NCBI RefSeq assembly: GCF_008935055.1
Contig: NZ_CP043028.1
Location: forward strand, 509,501-573,500
From: Pseudobutyrivibrio xylanivorans
GTDB lineage: Bacteria > Bacillota > Clostridia > Lachnospirales > Lachnospiraceae
Direction: 5' to 3'
Length of the DNA: 64,000 bases
Shown: piece after piece, positions 43,195 to 51,255 of the stretch
Layout of the letters: each line of letters starts with the position of its first letter
How positions within the stretch are numbered: position 1 is the stretch's first letter
Notes under the pieces: model-generated
Told to the model about the DNA's origin: nothing
Databases searched by the model: none
The model's input: only the letters and a program-made list of their open reading frames with translations
Program-made: the position numbers and the translations under genes

Positions 43195-43869
43195 TTATTT
43201 CTGCTCTCTGATGACTTCACGCACTGCATTGATCTGATTTGAAAGATGAGTGTGAATGATGTTCTTCAAGAATTCCACATCACGTCTGCTAAATCCATCA
43301 ATAATTGCCTTGTGCTCCTCAATAAGCTGAGCATAAACAGATGGATTCTTCACATATTCATAACGATAACGATACATCTGCTCACGAGCTGAATTGATAA
43401 TATTCTCAAGCTTTGGATTGGCAGCTGCAGCGTAAATTACATCATGAAAAGCCTCATCTGCCTCAACAATGCTACGCACATCATCTGAACTGATGGCTGC
43501 CTCAAAAGCCTTCATAGCCTCCTTCAATTCAACCAACTGAGCATCTGTCATGCGTTCACAGGCACAGCCAACTGCAAGTGCATCAAGGGCATCACGCACC
43601 TCAAGCACATCCTGTAAATCCTTTTCTGTCATCTTCGCAACCTGAGCGCCCTTGCGTGGAATAGTCACCGCAAGCCCCTCCTGCTCTAACATTCTAATCG
43701 CCTCTCTGATAGGAGTGCGACTAACCCCAAGCTTGTTTGCAAGATGCATTTCCATCAATCTCTCGCCTGGCTTCAACTCGCCCTTAAGGATAGCCTCTCT
43801 AAGTGTGTTGAAAACGACATCACGAAGAGGTAAATAATCGTCCATTTGTAGAGTAAGATTTTCAGTCAT
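43195..43869 (-). CDS. GntR-family regulator, FadR/FCD type
   Basis: The 224-residue protein has an N-terminal GntR winged helix (KPGERLMEMHLANKLGVSRTPIREAIRML) and a C-terminal all-helical FCD ligand domain with conserved Asp and His residues (DEAFHDVIYAAA, EEHKAIIDGF, HTHLSN) that bind a metal and a carboxylate. The ligand is unknown. It lies 29 bases after ispE. Confidence 0.92.
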   Translation of the reverse strand: MTENLTLQMDDYLPLRDVVFNTLREAILKGELKPGERLMEMHLANKLGVSRTPIREAIRMLEQEGLAVTIPRKGAQVAKMTEKDLQDVLEVRDALDALAVGCACERMTDAQLVELKEAMKAFEAAISSDDVRSIVEADEAFHDVIYAAAANPKLENIINSAREQMYRYRYEYVKNPSVYAQLIEEHKAIIDGFSRRDVEFLKNIIHTHLSNQINAVREVIREQK

Positions 43870-43898
43870 TTTGCAAATCTCTCCTTTGCTAACAATTT

Positions 43899-44774
43899 CT
43901 AGTTCTTTGTATTAAATAGTGTCGTAAGATAAAGCTGTTTTACCATGCCACTCTTTGTTAGAGCATCCTTGGCAGCTCGTGCAGTCTTATTATCCTCGAA
44001 AAATCCAAAGACAGTAGGACCACTTCCGCTCATCATCGCGCCGACTGCTCCATGCTCCAACATATTCTGCTTGATATCAGCAATTACTGGATGCATCGGA
44101 ATGGTAACATCCTCAAGCACATTTCCCATATGTGAGCAGACTGCCTGCAAATCCTTTGCTTCGATATCTTTCATAAGCTGATCGATATCAGGGTGAACCA
44201 CCGAATCGAACTTGGCATCGAGAGCCTCGTAAACCATTTTTGTCGAAACGGAAATACCTGGCTTTGCAATGAGCACAGGGCATTTAACCATAGGAGAAAT
44301 TGGTGTAAGAACCTCTCCAATTCCCTCTGCAAGAGCAGTGCCACGCATTACACAATAAGGAACATCAGCTCCTAGCTTTACACCTCGCTCCATCAAATCC
44401 TTGCGGGATAACCCCAGATTAAAGAGGCGATTAACAGCGAATAAAACTGCTGCACCATCAGTAGAACCACCAGCCATGCCTGCTGCAACTGGAATATGCT
44501 TCTCAAGGTCGATTTCCACGCCTTCTTTAATATCAAACTCCTCTATAAGAAGCTTTGCTGCCTTTATGCAAAGATTATCATCATTTACTGGAAGGAATCT
44601 CAGGTTGGTCTTCATTGAGACCGTACCATCCTTCACTTTTTTCACCGTCAGCTTATCGAAAAGATTCACCGTCTGCATAATCATGCGAACCTCATGATAG
44701 CCGTCCTCCCTGATACCTGTAACATCAAGGCCAATATTAATCTTTGCTAAAGCTTTTACATCAATAGAATCCAT
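43899..44774 (-). CDS. ispE: 4-diphosphocytidyl-2-C-methyl-D-erythritol kinase
   Basis: The 291-residue GHMP kinase of the MEP isoprenoid pathway has AKINIGLDVTGIREDGYHEV at the start, the ATP motif VAAGMAGGSTDGAAVL, and GSGPTVFGFF near the C-terminus. The ribosome binding site is weak. Confidence 0.96.
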   Translation of the reverse strand: MDSIDVKALAKINIGLDVTGIREDGYHEVRMIMQTVNLFDKLTVKKVKDGTVSMKTNLRFLPVNDDNLCIKAAKLLIEEFDIKEGVEIDLEKHIPVAAGMAGGSTDGAAVLFAVNRLFNLGLSRKDLMERGVKLGADVPYCVMRGTALAEGIGEVLTPISPMVKCPVLIAKPGISVSTKMVYEALDAKFDSVVHPDIDQLMKDIEAKDLQAVCSHMGNVLEDVTIPMHPVIADIKQNMLEHGAVGAMMSGSGPTVFGFFEDNKTARAAKDALTKSGMVKQLYLTTLFNTKN

Positions 44775-44947
44775 AAAATATAACTATTCCCTTATCAATT
44801 ACTTCTAAAAACATAATGTGAAACACAGAAATTGTATTACTATGTATTTTGCACATCTATGTTTTTTGTATTCAATCTGGTTAAATTTTAACAAAGTAAC
44901 CACACATTTACAAGGATTTTGTATTAAAATAAATACAATCTAATCGT

Positions 44948-44974
44948 TAAATTTTCTCATTAACCTTCCGATAA
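44948..44974 (+). promoter_or_regulatory. Sigma-D (sigma-28) type promoter
   Basis: TAAA and TCCGATAA are separated by exactly 15 bases; the motility sigma factor recognises TAAA-N15-GCCGATAA/T. It precedes the 228-aa gene by 65 bases. The leader contains a GTGGG/CCCAC hairpin and a GGA next to it. Confidence 0.75.
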
Positions 44975-45038
44975 AGAGATTAGGAAAAGGATTTCCGTGG
45001 GGCTGCGTTTGCCCACCAGGTAACAAGGAGGTTATACT

Positions 45039-45725
45039 ATGGATGTAAATATTCTAAGCAATGTTACTTCTAGCATTTCGTCTGCTTACAATACAAAATC
45101 TAAAGAAGCCGAAGAATCCACAAAAGATACCACCGAAGTTGAACAGAAGACTGACGATAAAGCTGGAAAATTTTCTGAGGAGGCTGCTGTTTACGAGAAG
45201 TCTACCGAAGATAAAACTGTTAAGACTGACAGATTTGCTAAGGCTGACCGTTCTGCTCTTGTTCAGCAGTTGAAGGCTGAGCAGGAAAAAATGCAGAACA
45301 ACCTGTTAGAGATTGTAAAAAAGACAATAGCTGGACAGGGAAGCACATTTGCTATTGCAAGTCAGGATGATATGTGGAAATTCCTTGCAGAAGGAAAATT
45401 CACCGCTGATGCAGATACTATTGCAAAGGCTAAAGAGGATATTTCAGAGGACGGTTATTGGGGCGTTGAGAAAACTTCTGACAGAATCCTTGAATTTGCA
45501 AAGGCTCTTTCAGGCGATGACCCTGACAAGGCTGACGAGCTTTTAGCTGCATTCAAGAAGGGATACGAGCAAGCTACTGGTACCTGGGGCAAGAAGCTTC
45601 CAGATATTTCTTCACAAACCTATGATGCAGTTGTAAAGAAATTCGATGACTGGAAAAATAGCGGCAAGAAAACCGAGACAGATACAACAGCTGCAGCTGA
45701 GGAAGCTGCAAAAGCCGAAGGATAA
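45039..45725 (+). CDS. Unknown protein with sigma-D-type promoter, 228 aa
   Basis: I do not recognise the family. The N-terminal 70 residues are disordered and rich in Lys, Glu, Thr and Ser; residues about 75-215 form a helical domain with the motif SEDGYWGVEKTSDRILEFAKAL; the tail is Ala/Glu-rich. It has no signal peptide and no Cys. The start has AAGGAGG. The sigma-D promoter places it in the motility regulon, so an export-linked or flagellum-associated role is plausible. Three tandem hairpins and a bidirectional terminator follow the stop. Confidence 0.7.
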   Translation: MDVNILSNVTSSISSAYNTKSKEAEESTKDTTEVEQKTDDKAGKFSEEAAVYEKSTEDKTVKTDRFAKADRSALVQQLKAEQEKMQNNLLEIVKKTIAGQGSTFAIASQDDMWKFLAEGKFTADADTIAKAKEDISEDGYWGVEKTSDRILEFAKALSGDDPDKADELLAAFKKGYEQATGTWGKKLPDISSQTYDAVVKKFDDWKNSGKKTETDTTAAAEEAAKAEG

Positions 45726-45756
45726 TTGATTATTATTCTGGAAAAATTCGTAAGAC

Positions 45757-45833
45757 TTTCTGCTGGCAGAACAATGAATTGCCAGCAGAAATCTGGCTTT
45801 GCCAGACAACTTTTCCATTTCATGAAAAAGTTG
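45757..45833 (+). repeat. Three tandem hairpins in a 3' UTR
   Basis: Stem 1 is TTTCTGCTGGCA/TGCCAGCAGAAA (12 bp perfect, 45757-45768 with 45780-45791), stem 2 TCTGGC/GCCAGA (45792-45806), stem 3 CAACTTTTCC/GAAAAAGTTG (45807-45833). They abut without spacers and no T-run follows, so they are not terminators by themselves. Confidence 0.75.
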
Positions 45834-45877
45834 GTCAGGTACAATTTATGTTTTTCTGATGAAAAACAAAAATCTAT

Positions 45878-45924
45878 AAAAAGCACCGCCGACTTTCAAA
45901 TCGCGAAGGCCGGTGGTGTTTTTT
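45878..45924. terminator. Bidirectional terminator between the 228-aa gene and thiC
   Basis: GCACCGCC and GGCCGGTGGTG arms pair with T6 on the plus side and T5 on the minus side. Confidence 0.8.
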
Positions 45925-45939
45925 CATGCTCATTTCATT

Positions 45940-47247
45940 CTAACCAATTATATCAATATATTCGCCACTTAAGGCTTTGTTCATACTACGAACTGCACAG
46001 AATTTTCCGCACATTGAACAGGTATCATCAAACTCTGGTGCACGGTCCGCTCTGATAGATTTGGCAGTTTCAGGGGCAATTGAGCATTCCCATTGCTTAT
46101 CCCAGTCAAAACACTGTCTCGCCTCTGCCATCTGATTATCCAAATCCAGAGCATGTGGAATTTTCTTGGCAATATCCGCTGCATGGGCCGCAATTTTTGA
46201 TGCAATGATTCCCTGCTTTACATCCTCCACATTTGGAAGTGCAAGGTGCTCCGCAGGTGTCACATAACAAAGGAAGGCTGCACCATTTTGGGCTGCAATT
46301 GCACCACCAATTGCTGAAGTTATATGGTCATAGCCAGGTGCAATATCTGTAACCAGAGGCCCCAACACGTAGAAAGGTGCACCCATGCAAATCTTCTGCT
46401 GAATTTTCATGTTTGCGGCAATCTCATCCATCGGCATATGTCCTGGACCTTCCACCATCACCTGCACATCCTTTTCCCATGCACGCTTTGTAAGTTCTCC
46501 TAGACGAACAAGCTCCTCTATCTGACATACATCACTGGCATCAGCAAGGCAGCCTGGTCTACAGGCGTCACCCAATGAGATTGTCACATCATGCTCACGG
46601 CAAATTTCCAATATTTCATCATAATATTCATAGAAAGGATTTTCCTCTCCAGTCATTGTCATCCATGCAAATACCAGGGAGCCTCCGCGGCTGACAATAT
46701 TCATCTTGCGCTTATGCTTCTTAATTTGCTCGATGGTCTTTCTAGTGATTCCACAGTGAAGGGTAACAAAATCTACACCATCCTCTGCGTGAAGTCTCAC
46801 CACGTCGATGAAATCCTTGGCGGTGAGTGTAGCGAGATCACGCTGATAATGAATCACACTGTCATAGATTGGAACTGTTCCAAGCATAGCAGGACATTCT
46901 GCCACAAGCTTCTGACGAAATGGCTGAGTGTTTCCATGGCTGGATAAATCCATAATTGCTTCTGCACCCATTTCAACAGCTGCCATAACCTTTTGCATTT
47001 CGATATTGTAATCCTTACAGTCTCTTGATATGCCAAGATTCACATTAATTTTTGTGCGAAGCATACTTCCAACACCCTCAGGATTTATACATTTGTGATG
47101 CTTGTTTGCTGGAATTGCAACCTGCCCCTTTGCCACAAGTTCTCTTATTTCTTCAGGTGTACGATATTCCTTTAATGCCACCTGCTTCATTTCTGATGTA
47201 ATGATACCCTGACGGGCAGCGTCCATTTGAGTTGTGTACTCTCTCAT
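45940..47247 (-). CDS. thiC: Phosphomethylpyrimidine synthase ThiC
   Basis: This radical SAM enzyme makes HMP-phosphate from AIR. I chose the ATG at 47247 with GGAGGAG three bases upstream, giving 435 residues, the short form seen in clostridia and archaea. The sequence has [13 protein letters not shown] and [10 protein letters not shown]. The C-terminal cluster site reads CSMCGKFC, that is C-x2-C-x3-C, against the C-x2-C-x4-C of the long bacterial form. Last gene of the thiamine operon. Confidence 0.95.
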   Translation of the reverse strand: MREYTTQMDAARQGIITSEMKQVALKEYRTPEEIRELVAKGQVAIPANKHHKCINPEGVGSMLRTKINVNLGISRDCKDYNIEMQKVMAAVEMGAEAIMDLSSHGNTQPFRQKLVAECPAMLGTVPIYDSVIHYQRDLATLTAKDFIDVVRLHAEDGVDFVTLHCGITRKTIEQIKKHKRKMNIVSRGGSLVFAWMTMTGEENPFYEYYDEILEICREHDVTISLGDACRPGCLADASDVCQIEELVRLGELTKRAWEKDVQVMVEGPGHMPMDEIAANMKIQQKICMGAPFYVLGPLVTDIAPGYDHITSAIGGAIAAQNGAAFLCYVTPAEHLALPNVEDVKQGIIASKIAAHAADIAKKIPHALDLDNQMAEARQCFDWDKQWECSIAPETAKSIRADRAPEFDDTCSMCGKFCAVRSMNKALSGEYIDIIG

Positions 47248-47263
47248 ATTCTCCTCCTTATTT

Positions 47264-48070
47264 TTACACCTCATCCGCCCCTTCGGGGCACCTTCGCCTC
47301 AACGGGAAGGCTAGAGGCCCGTTTCCATTTCCCAGATTTAATTGTGCCTGGATACATTTTGTAAGATATTTTTTTGCCAAATTTATCGCCTCTGTAAGCT
47401 CATAACCCAGTGCAAGATTGCAGGCTATGGCACTGGATAGTGTACAACCTGTACCGTGAGTATTAGGATTGTGGATTCTTGTACCTTCATACCATGTCAG
47501 CCCCCCATGCTCATATAAAACATCACTTGCATCTCCTGCTGCATGACCTCCTTTTAATAAAACTCCACAGCCATATTTTTCTCCAAGAATTCTAGCTGCC
47601 TGTTCCATTGCTGCTCTATCGGAGATTTCAATTCCTGCCAGCTTCTCTGCTTCAGGAATGTTTGGTGTTATAAGCTTTGCAAGTGGGAAAAGTAGCTCCT
47701 CTAATTTCTCAATTGTCCCAGATTTTGACAGGCTTTTTCCACTTGTCGAAACCATTACTGGATCCAACACCACATTCTTTATATCGTATTTACGAATATT
47801 CTTAGTTACCACCTCAATCTGTGACACAGATGGTATCATTCCAATTTTAATTGCATCTGCTGGGATATCTGAAAGGCAGGCATTTATCTGAGCATCCAGA
47901 AACTCTGGGGAAGCTTCCACAATATCAAACACCCCAGTGGTATTTTGCGCGGTAAGAGCTGTAATGGCAGTCATGCCATACACCCCATGGGCGCACATTG
48001 TTTTCAGATCTGCCTGTATGCCAGCGCCACCTGAAGAGTCGGAACCAGCAATCGATAGTACTATTTTCAT
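47264..48070 (-). CDS. thiD: Hydroxymethylpyrimidine/phosphomethylpyrimidine kinase
   Basis: The 268-residue ribokinase-fold enzyme phosphorylates HMP and HMP-P. Motifs: [18 protein letters not shown] at the start, DPVMVSTSG, and [11 protein letters not shown] with the catalytic Cys/Asp region. The tail (after about 255) is Arg/Pro-rich and unlike homologues. The gap to thiE has a GTTGCTA hairpin around the thiE stop. Confidence 0.95.
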   Translation of the reverse strand: MKIVLSIAGSDSSGGAGIQADLKTMCAHGVYGMTAITALTAQNTTGVFDIVEASPEFLDAQINACLSDIPADAIKIGMIPSVSQIEVVTKNIRKYDIKNVVLDPVMVSTSGKSLSKSGTIEKLEELLFPLAKLITPNIPEAEKLAGIEISDRAAMEQAARILGEKYGCGVLLKGGHAAGDASDVLYEHGGLTWYEGTRIHNPNTHGTGCTLSSAIACNLALGYELTEAINLAKKYLTKCIQAQLNLGNGNGPLAFPLRRRCPEGADEV

Positions 48071-48127
48071 AATGACACCTTGTCTCGCCTCCCGGCTCGG
48101 TCGTTGCTAAACAGGCTCCACTGGAGC

Positions 48128-48757
48128 CTAGCAACCCTCAAGTGGAAGCCTTTCTTTAAATTTTTCCGCAACTGCCTTTGGTGATGTTGCCTTCATAATG
48201 GCTGACACCGCACACACTCCAGCTATAGGAATTTCCTCCAGCACCTTTAGGTTATCTGGATTCAAGCCACCTATGGCATTTACCGGTATTGGCACCGCTT
48301 TTGTTATCTCTCTTAAGGTGTCTGTTGATGTAAGTACCGTCTTCACCTTTGTAGTAGTTGGGAAGATTGCCCCCACTCCAAGATAATCTGCCCCAGCCTC
48401 ATAGGCGGCCCTTGCAGCTTCCACAGTCTTGGCTGTAGCTCCTAAAATCTTGTCTACGCCAATGAGCTTTCGCGCCATGGCAACTGGCATATCCTCAGCC
48501 CCTACATGAACTCCTTCTGCATCGACAGCAAGCATTACATCCACCCTGTCATCAATTATCAGCGGTACTTTATAGACGTGAGTAATGTTATGAACTGCCT
48601 CCGCAAGCTCTATATATTCTCTTGTGGATTTATTCTTCTCCCTGAGTTGGATAAGGGTAACCCCGCCCTCAAGGGCCGATTTGACACGCTTTAAAAATTC
48701 TTCCCTCGTATAGCCTGTGCTATCGGTTATAAAATATAAACTGCTATCAAAATCCAT
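48128..48757 (-). CDS. thiE: Thiamine-phosphate synthase
   Basis: The 209-residue TIM-barrel enzyme joins HMP-PP and THZ-P. Motifs: LIQLREKN, DRVDVMLAVDAEGVHVG, GVGAIFPTTTK and NAIGGLNPDN. It overlaps thiM by 11 bases. The stop lies in the arm of a hairpin (48102-48135) that separates it from thiD. Confidence 0.95.
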   Translation of the reverse strand: MDFDSSLYFITDSTGYTREEFLKRVKSALEGGVTLIQLREKNKSTREYIELAEAVHNITHVYKVPLIIDDRVDVMLAVDAEGVHVGAEDMPVAMARKLIGVDKILGATAKTVEAARAAYEAGADYLGVGAIFPTTTKVKTVLTSTDTLREITKAVPIPVNAIGGLNPDNLKVLEEIPIAGVCAVSAIMKATSPKAVAEKFKERLPLEGC

Positions 48758-49484
48758 CTTTTTCTCCTATCTTATCCAGCAGGTTCACCATAAAGGTTCC
48801 GCTTCCCTTATCTGTTCTGGCTTTTACTCCACAACTTTTGAAAAATCTGCAGGCTTTTTCCACACTGACAGGCGAATTATCAAATGCCAGCCCAGTGGCA
48901 ATGATTGCCCCAAGCATGCAGCCTGTTCCAGTGACAGAAGACAATTCTGCGCAGCCTCCCTCAACAGATATCACTTTTCCCTCGTAGGATATTAAATCTG
49001 TCTTTCCAGTGGATAATATGATGCATTTATATTGTTCTGCCAGCTTTGAATCAATATCCTTCATATGCGATACTGAAATATCCTGACCTGCATCCACTCC
49101 GCTACTTCTATATGAATCATCATACAAAGCCATTAATTCCGAATAATTTCCCTTAATTACTCTGCACTTATGTTGGATTATGAGTTGCTTTGCAAAATTT
49201 CTTCTAAGGCCTGAGCAGGCTACCCCAACTGCATCCAATACAACAGGAATCCCCTTGGCATTTGCAACCGCAATAGCTTTTTCCATTGCCTCCATTCTGG
49301 TGTCAGATATATTTCCCAGATTCAAAAGCAAAGCATCGGCTGTCTCTGTTATTTCCTCCACCTCCAGAGGATGCTCTGCCATAATAGGTCTTGCCCCCAA
49401 TGCTAATATCGTATTTGCGGATTGATTCATTGCAATGGGATTTGTAATACAGTGAATTAAAGGCTTTCTGTTTTCTCTTTCCAT
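48747..49484 (-). CDS. thiM: Hydroxyethylthiazole kinase
   Basis: The 245-residue enzyme salvages thiazole. Motifs: PLIHCITNPIAMNQSAN at the start, LDAVGVACSG, and TGTGCMLGAIIA. It overlaps thiW by 28 bases. It lacks about 20 residues compared with many homologues but has all core motifs. Confidence 0.95.
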   Translation of the reverse strand: MERENRKPLIHCITNPIAMNQSANTILALGARPIMAEHPLEVEEITETADALLLNLGNISDTRMEAMEKAIAVANAKGIPVVLDAVGVACSGLRRNFAKQLIIQHKCRVIKGNYSELMALYDDSYRSSGVDAGQDISVSHMKDIDSKLAEQYKCIILSTGKTDLISYEGKVISVEGGCAELSSVTGTGCMLGAIIATGLAFDNSPVSVEKACRFFKSCGVKARTDKGSGTFMVNLLDKIGEKDGF

Positions 49485-49999
49485 GCCTTATCCTCTCCTG
49501 CAAGTTTGCTTTGAATATCACGAAGTACTCCCGCTCTTTGAAGCTGATATAAGAGAAGTGCTGCAATACTTCCCCCAATCAGCGTTCCACAAATGAAAGA
49601 TGGCACATAGAATAGCCAGCTTAGGCCTTCTCTTCCCCAAAGGAATGTCATAACTGGATATGAAACAATTGCCCCAATGATTCCTGTTCCAAAAATTTCA
49701 CCTAATACTGCCGCCCAGATTTTTCCTTTGGAAATTTTGTAAAACACGCCTGATAAAAATGCGCCAAAAACTGCACCTGTTAAGGCAAGCGGAGGTATTC
49801 CCATAACTGCCATTCTTATCACGCCAATCATCACTGCAACCGCCAGCGCATCAACTGGCCCCAGGAAAACTGCGGCTGTGATATTAATTAGATGTGCCAT
49901 CGGGCACATTCCTTCCACTCTAAGCAGCGGTGATATCACCACACCAGTTGCAACAAGCATTGCCATCGTTACCATCCTTAATAAATTCATCTTTTTCAT
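49457..49999 (-). CDS. thiW: ECF thiazole transporter S component ThiW
   Basis: The 180-residue membrane protein with five or six helices is the predicted thiazole-specific S component that occurs next to thiM. It contains PMAHLINITAAVFLGP and IRMAVMGIPPLALTGA. The TPP riboswitch upstream and thiM downstream support the substrate. The ribosome binding site is AGGAG. Confidence 0.92.
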   Translation of the reverse strand: MKKMNLLRMVTMAMLVATGVVISPLLRVEGMCPMAHLINITAAVFLGPVDALAVAVMIGVIRMAVMGIPPLALTGAVFGAFLSGVFYKISKGKIWAAVLGEIFGTGIIGAIVSYPVMTFLWGREGLSWLFYVPSFICGTLIGGSIAALLLYQLQRAGVLRDIQSKLAGEDKAWKEKTESL

Positions 50000-50013
50000 G
50001 TCATTCTCCTATG

Positions 50014-50101
50014 GCTGGTTACACATACAATCCTCAGTATTACTCCGGAGAGCTACAAAAAGCTCTCCTTGAGTAACACTAAGAGATTGTCTGCTACCAG
50101 C
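50014..50101 (-). repeat. Modular palindrome J (88 nt) in the thiW leader
   Basis: Nested arms GCTGGT/ACCAGC, ACAATCCTCAGT/ACTAAGAGATTGT and a perfect GAGAGCT/AGCTCTC with ATTACTC/GAGTAAC between them. It lies between the TPP riboswitch terminator and the thiW ribosome binding site, and resembles the A-I family in architecture but not in loop sequence. Confidence 0.65.
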
Positions 50102-50110
50102 AACAAAAAG

Positions 50111-50148
50111 CATAAAAATAGAGACCACCTGATTTCTCAAATGGTCTC
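50111..50148 (-). terminator. TPP riboswitch terminator
   Basis: The stem GAGACCA/TGGTCTC is followed by a T-rich run on the minus strand, 20 bases after the aptamer. TPP binding should favour it. Confidence 0.8.
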
Positions 50149-50167
50149 CATGAATTTACGTATATAA

Positions 50168-50256
50168 ACACGGCATCCCTACGTTGGCATTATCCAAATC
50201 AGGTTCTCGGTCGAAGGTCACACCTTCCTCTCAGCCTGTTTACAAGCTCCCGGCTC
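50168..50256 (-). promoter_or_regulatory. TPP riboswitch (THI element)
   Basis: On the minus strand the conserved parts occur in order: GGGAGC, CAGGCTGAGAGG, ACCCTT-like GACCTTCGACC, GAACCTGATTTGGATAATGCC and CGTAGGGA. It controls the thiW-thiM-thiE-thiD-thiC operon. Confidence 0.95.
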
Positions 50257-50316
50257 TATTTAGTTTTTAGTTACTAGTAGAGTATATCGTATTTACGAAT
50301 TAATGCAAGAGGAAAT

Positions 50317-50493
50317 TTATGCTGGTTCCCATTTACAACGTACCGGAGAAACAATTGAACCATCCTTCTTCATCTCAGCCATTGCTTTATCAACCACTTT
50401 TCTATCAAGACCTGTCAATTCCGCAATCTTGCCTGCATTAAGTGGTTCACCAGCATTTTTCATTGCTTCTAAAATCTGCTCTTTTTCACTCAT
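50317..50493 (-). CDS. Small winged-helix DNA-binding protein, 58 aa
   Basis: The ATG at 50493 with AGAGGA about eight bases upstream opens a 58-codon frame. The product is a single winged-helix unit: KEQILEAMKNAGEPLNAGKIAELTG, then LDRKVVDKAMAEMKKDGSI as recognition helix, and a short wing VRCKWEPA. No partner domain is present. Such mini-wHTH proteins occur in clostridia with unknown targets. Its position between the TPP riboswitch and the RyR island does not tell what it regulates. Confidence 0.8.
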   Translation of the reverse strand: MSEKEQILEAMKNAGEPLNAGKIAELTGLDRKVVDKAMAEMKKDGSIVSPVRCKWEPA

Positions 50494-50511
50494 AGGATTC
50501 CTCTCTCTTTC

Positions 50512-51255
50512 TTAATTATTTAATTTTGATACATCTATAGCTACTAAAACACGAGCTGGCCCCAAATATGTATTATCTTCTATACTACCTGTTCCAGTTA
50601 CATCTATTGGACCAAGTGTTCTAGAACGCTTTAGTTCTTCCCCAACCTTCATATCCCTCATATTTTCCAAGAATTTTTCCAAACTATTTGTATATGAACA
50701 ATAATCATATGTATATGGACTACTTGAAAGCAGTATTGAAATGCCAGTCGGCTGTAACAATCGTGTACGATATTTTGATGATTTGCATCCTATTATCTTT
50801 TTGAAACTTTCACAATTGCCAAAGATTAACTCATCTTTATTAATAACCGTAAACATTGCATTTGCTTTATTTAGACTTTTGGTACCGTTATAAACACAAT
50901 CAGAATCAAATCCTGTGCAGCTGTATAAATCATCTTGTGAAATCGGAATATTAAACTTATTACCCTTTTTATCTTTTACTTTAAACTGCAAAAACACACG
51001 TCTAAAGGTATCAGGATAATTAGCATCATCCTTCATCCTTATTTCTATATCACCTAACTCACACTTTCCACTTGTACCAGAAATTGTATTGTTGTAATTA
51101 ACAATACTTCTTAATCCATGTATTAAAGAAAAACCCGTAGTATCTTTCATATTTACAATAAAAGCATCCTCAAGTTTTGTAAATATTTCCTCTTCATAAT
51201 AATATTGTCCTGTACCAACTAAAGCTTTGTAAGTCTCAACAATTTTATTAATCAT
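50512..51255 (-). CDS. Unknown partner of the RyR-domain protein, 247 aa
   Basis: I do not recognise the family. The ATG overlaps the stop of the RyR gene in an ATGA, so the two are translated in coupled manner and probably act together. The product is soluble, mixed beta/alpha, with a strand-rich middle (GDIEIRMKDDANYPDTFRRV, VFLQFKVKDKK) and a helical C-terminal third. A conserved-looking ISILLSSSPYTYDYCSYT segment may be functional. It lacks known enzymatic motifs. Higher AT content and accessory context suggest horizontal transfer. Confidence 0.6.
   Translation of the reverse strand: MINKIVETYKALVGTGQYYYEEEIFTKLEDAFIVNMKDTTGFSLIHGLRSIVNYNNTISGTSGKCELGDIEIRMKDDANYPDTFRRVFLQFKVKDKKGNKFNIPISQDDLYSCTGFDSDCVYNGTKSLNKANAMFTVINKDELIFGNCESFKKIIGCKSSKYRTRLLQPTGISILLSSSPYTYDYCSYTNSLEKFLENMRDMKVGEELKRSRTLGPIDVTGTGSIEDNTYLGPARVLVAIDVSKLNN

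Noticed and set aside
45612..45886. Minus-strand frames of 68 and 88 codons over the end of the sigma-D gene
   Set aside because: They are antisense to the gene and to its three hairpins; no ribosome binding site.
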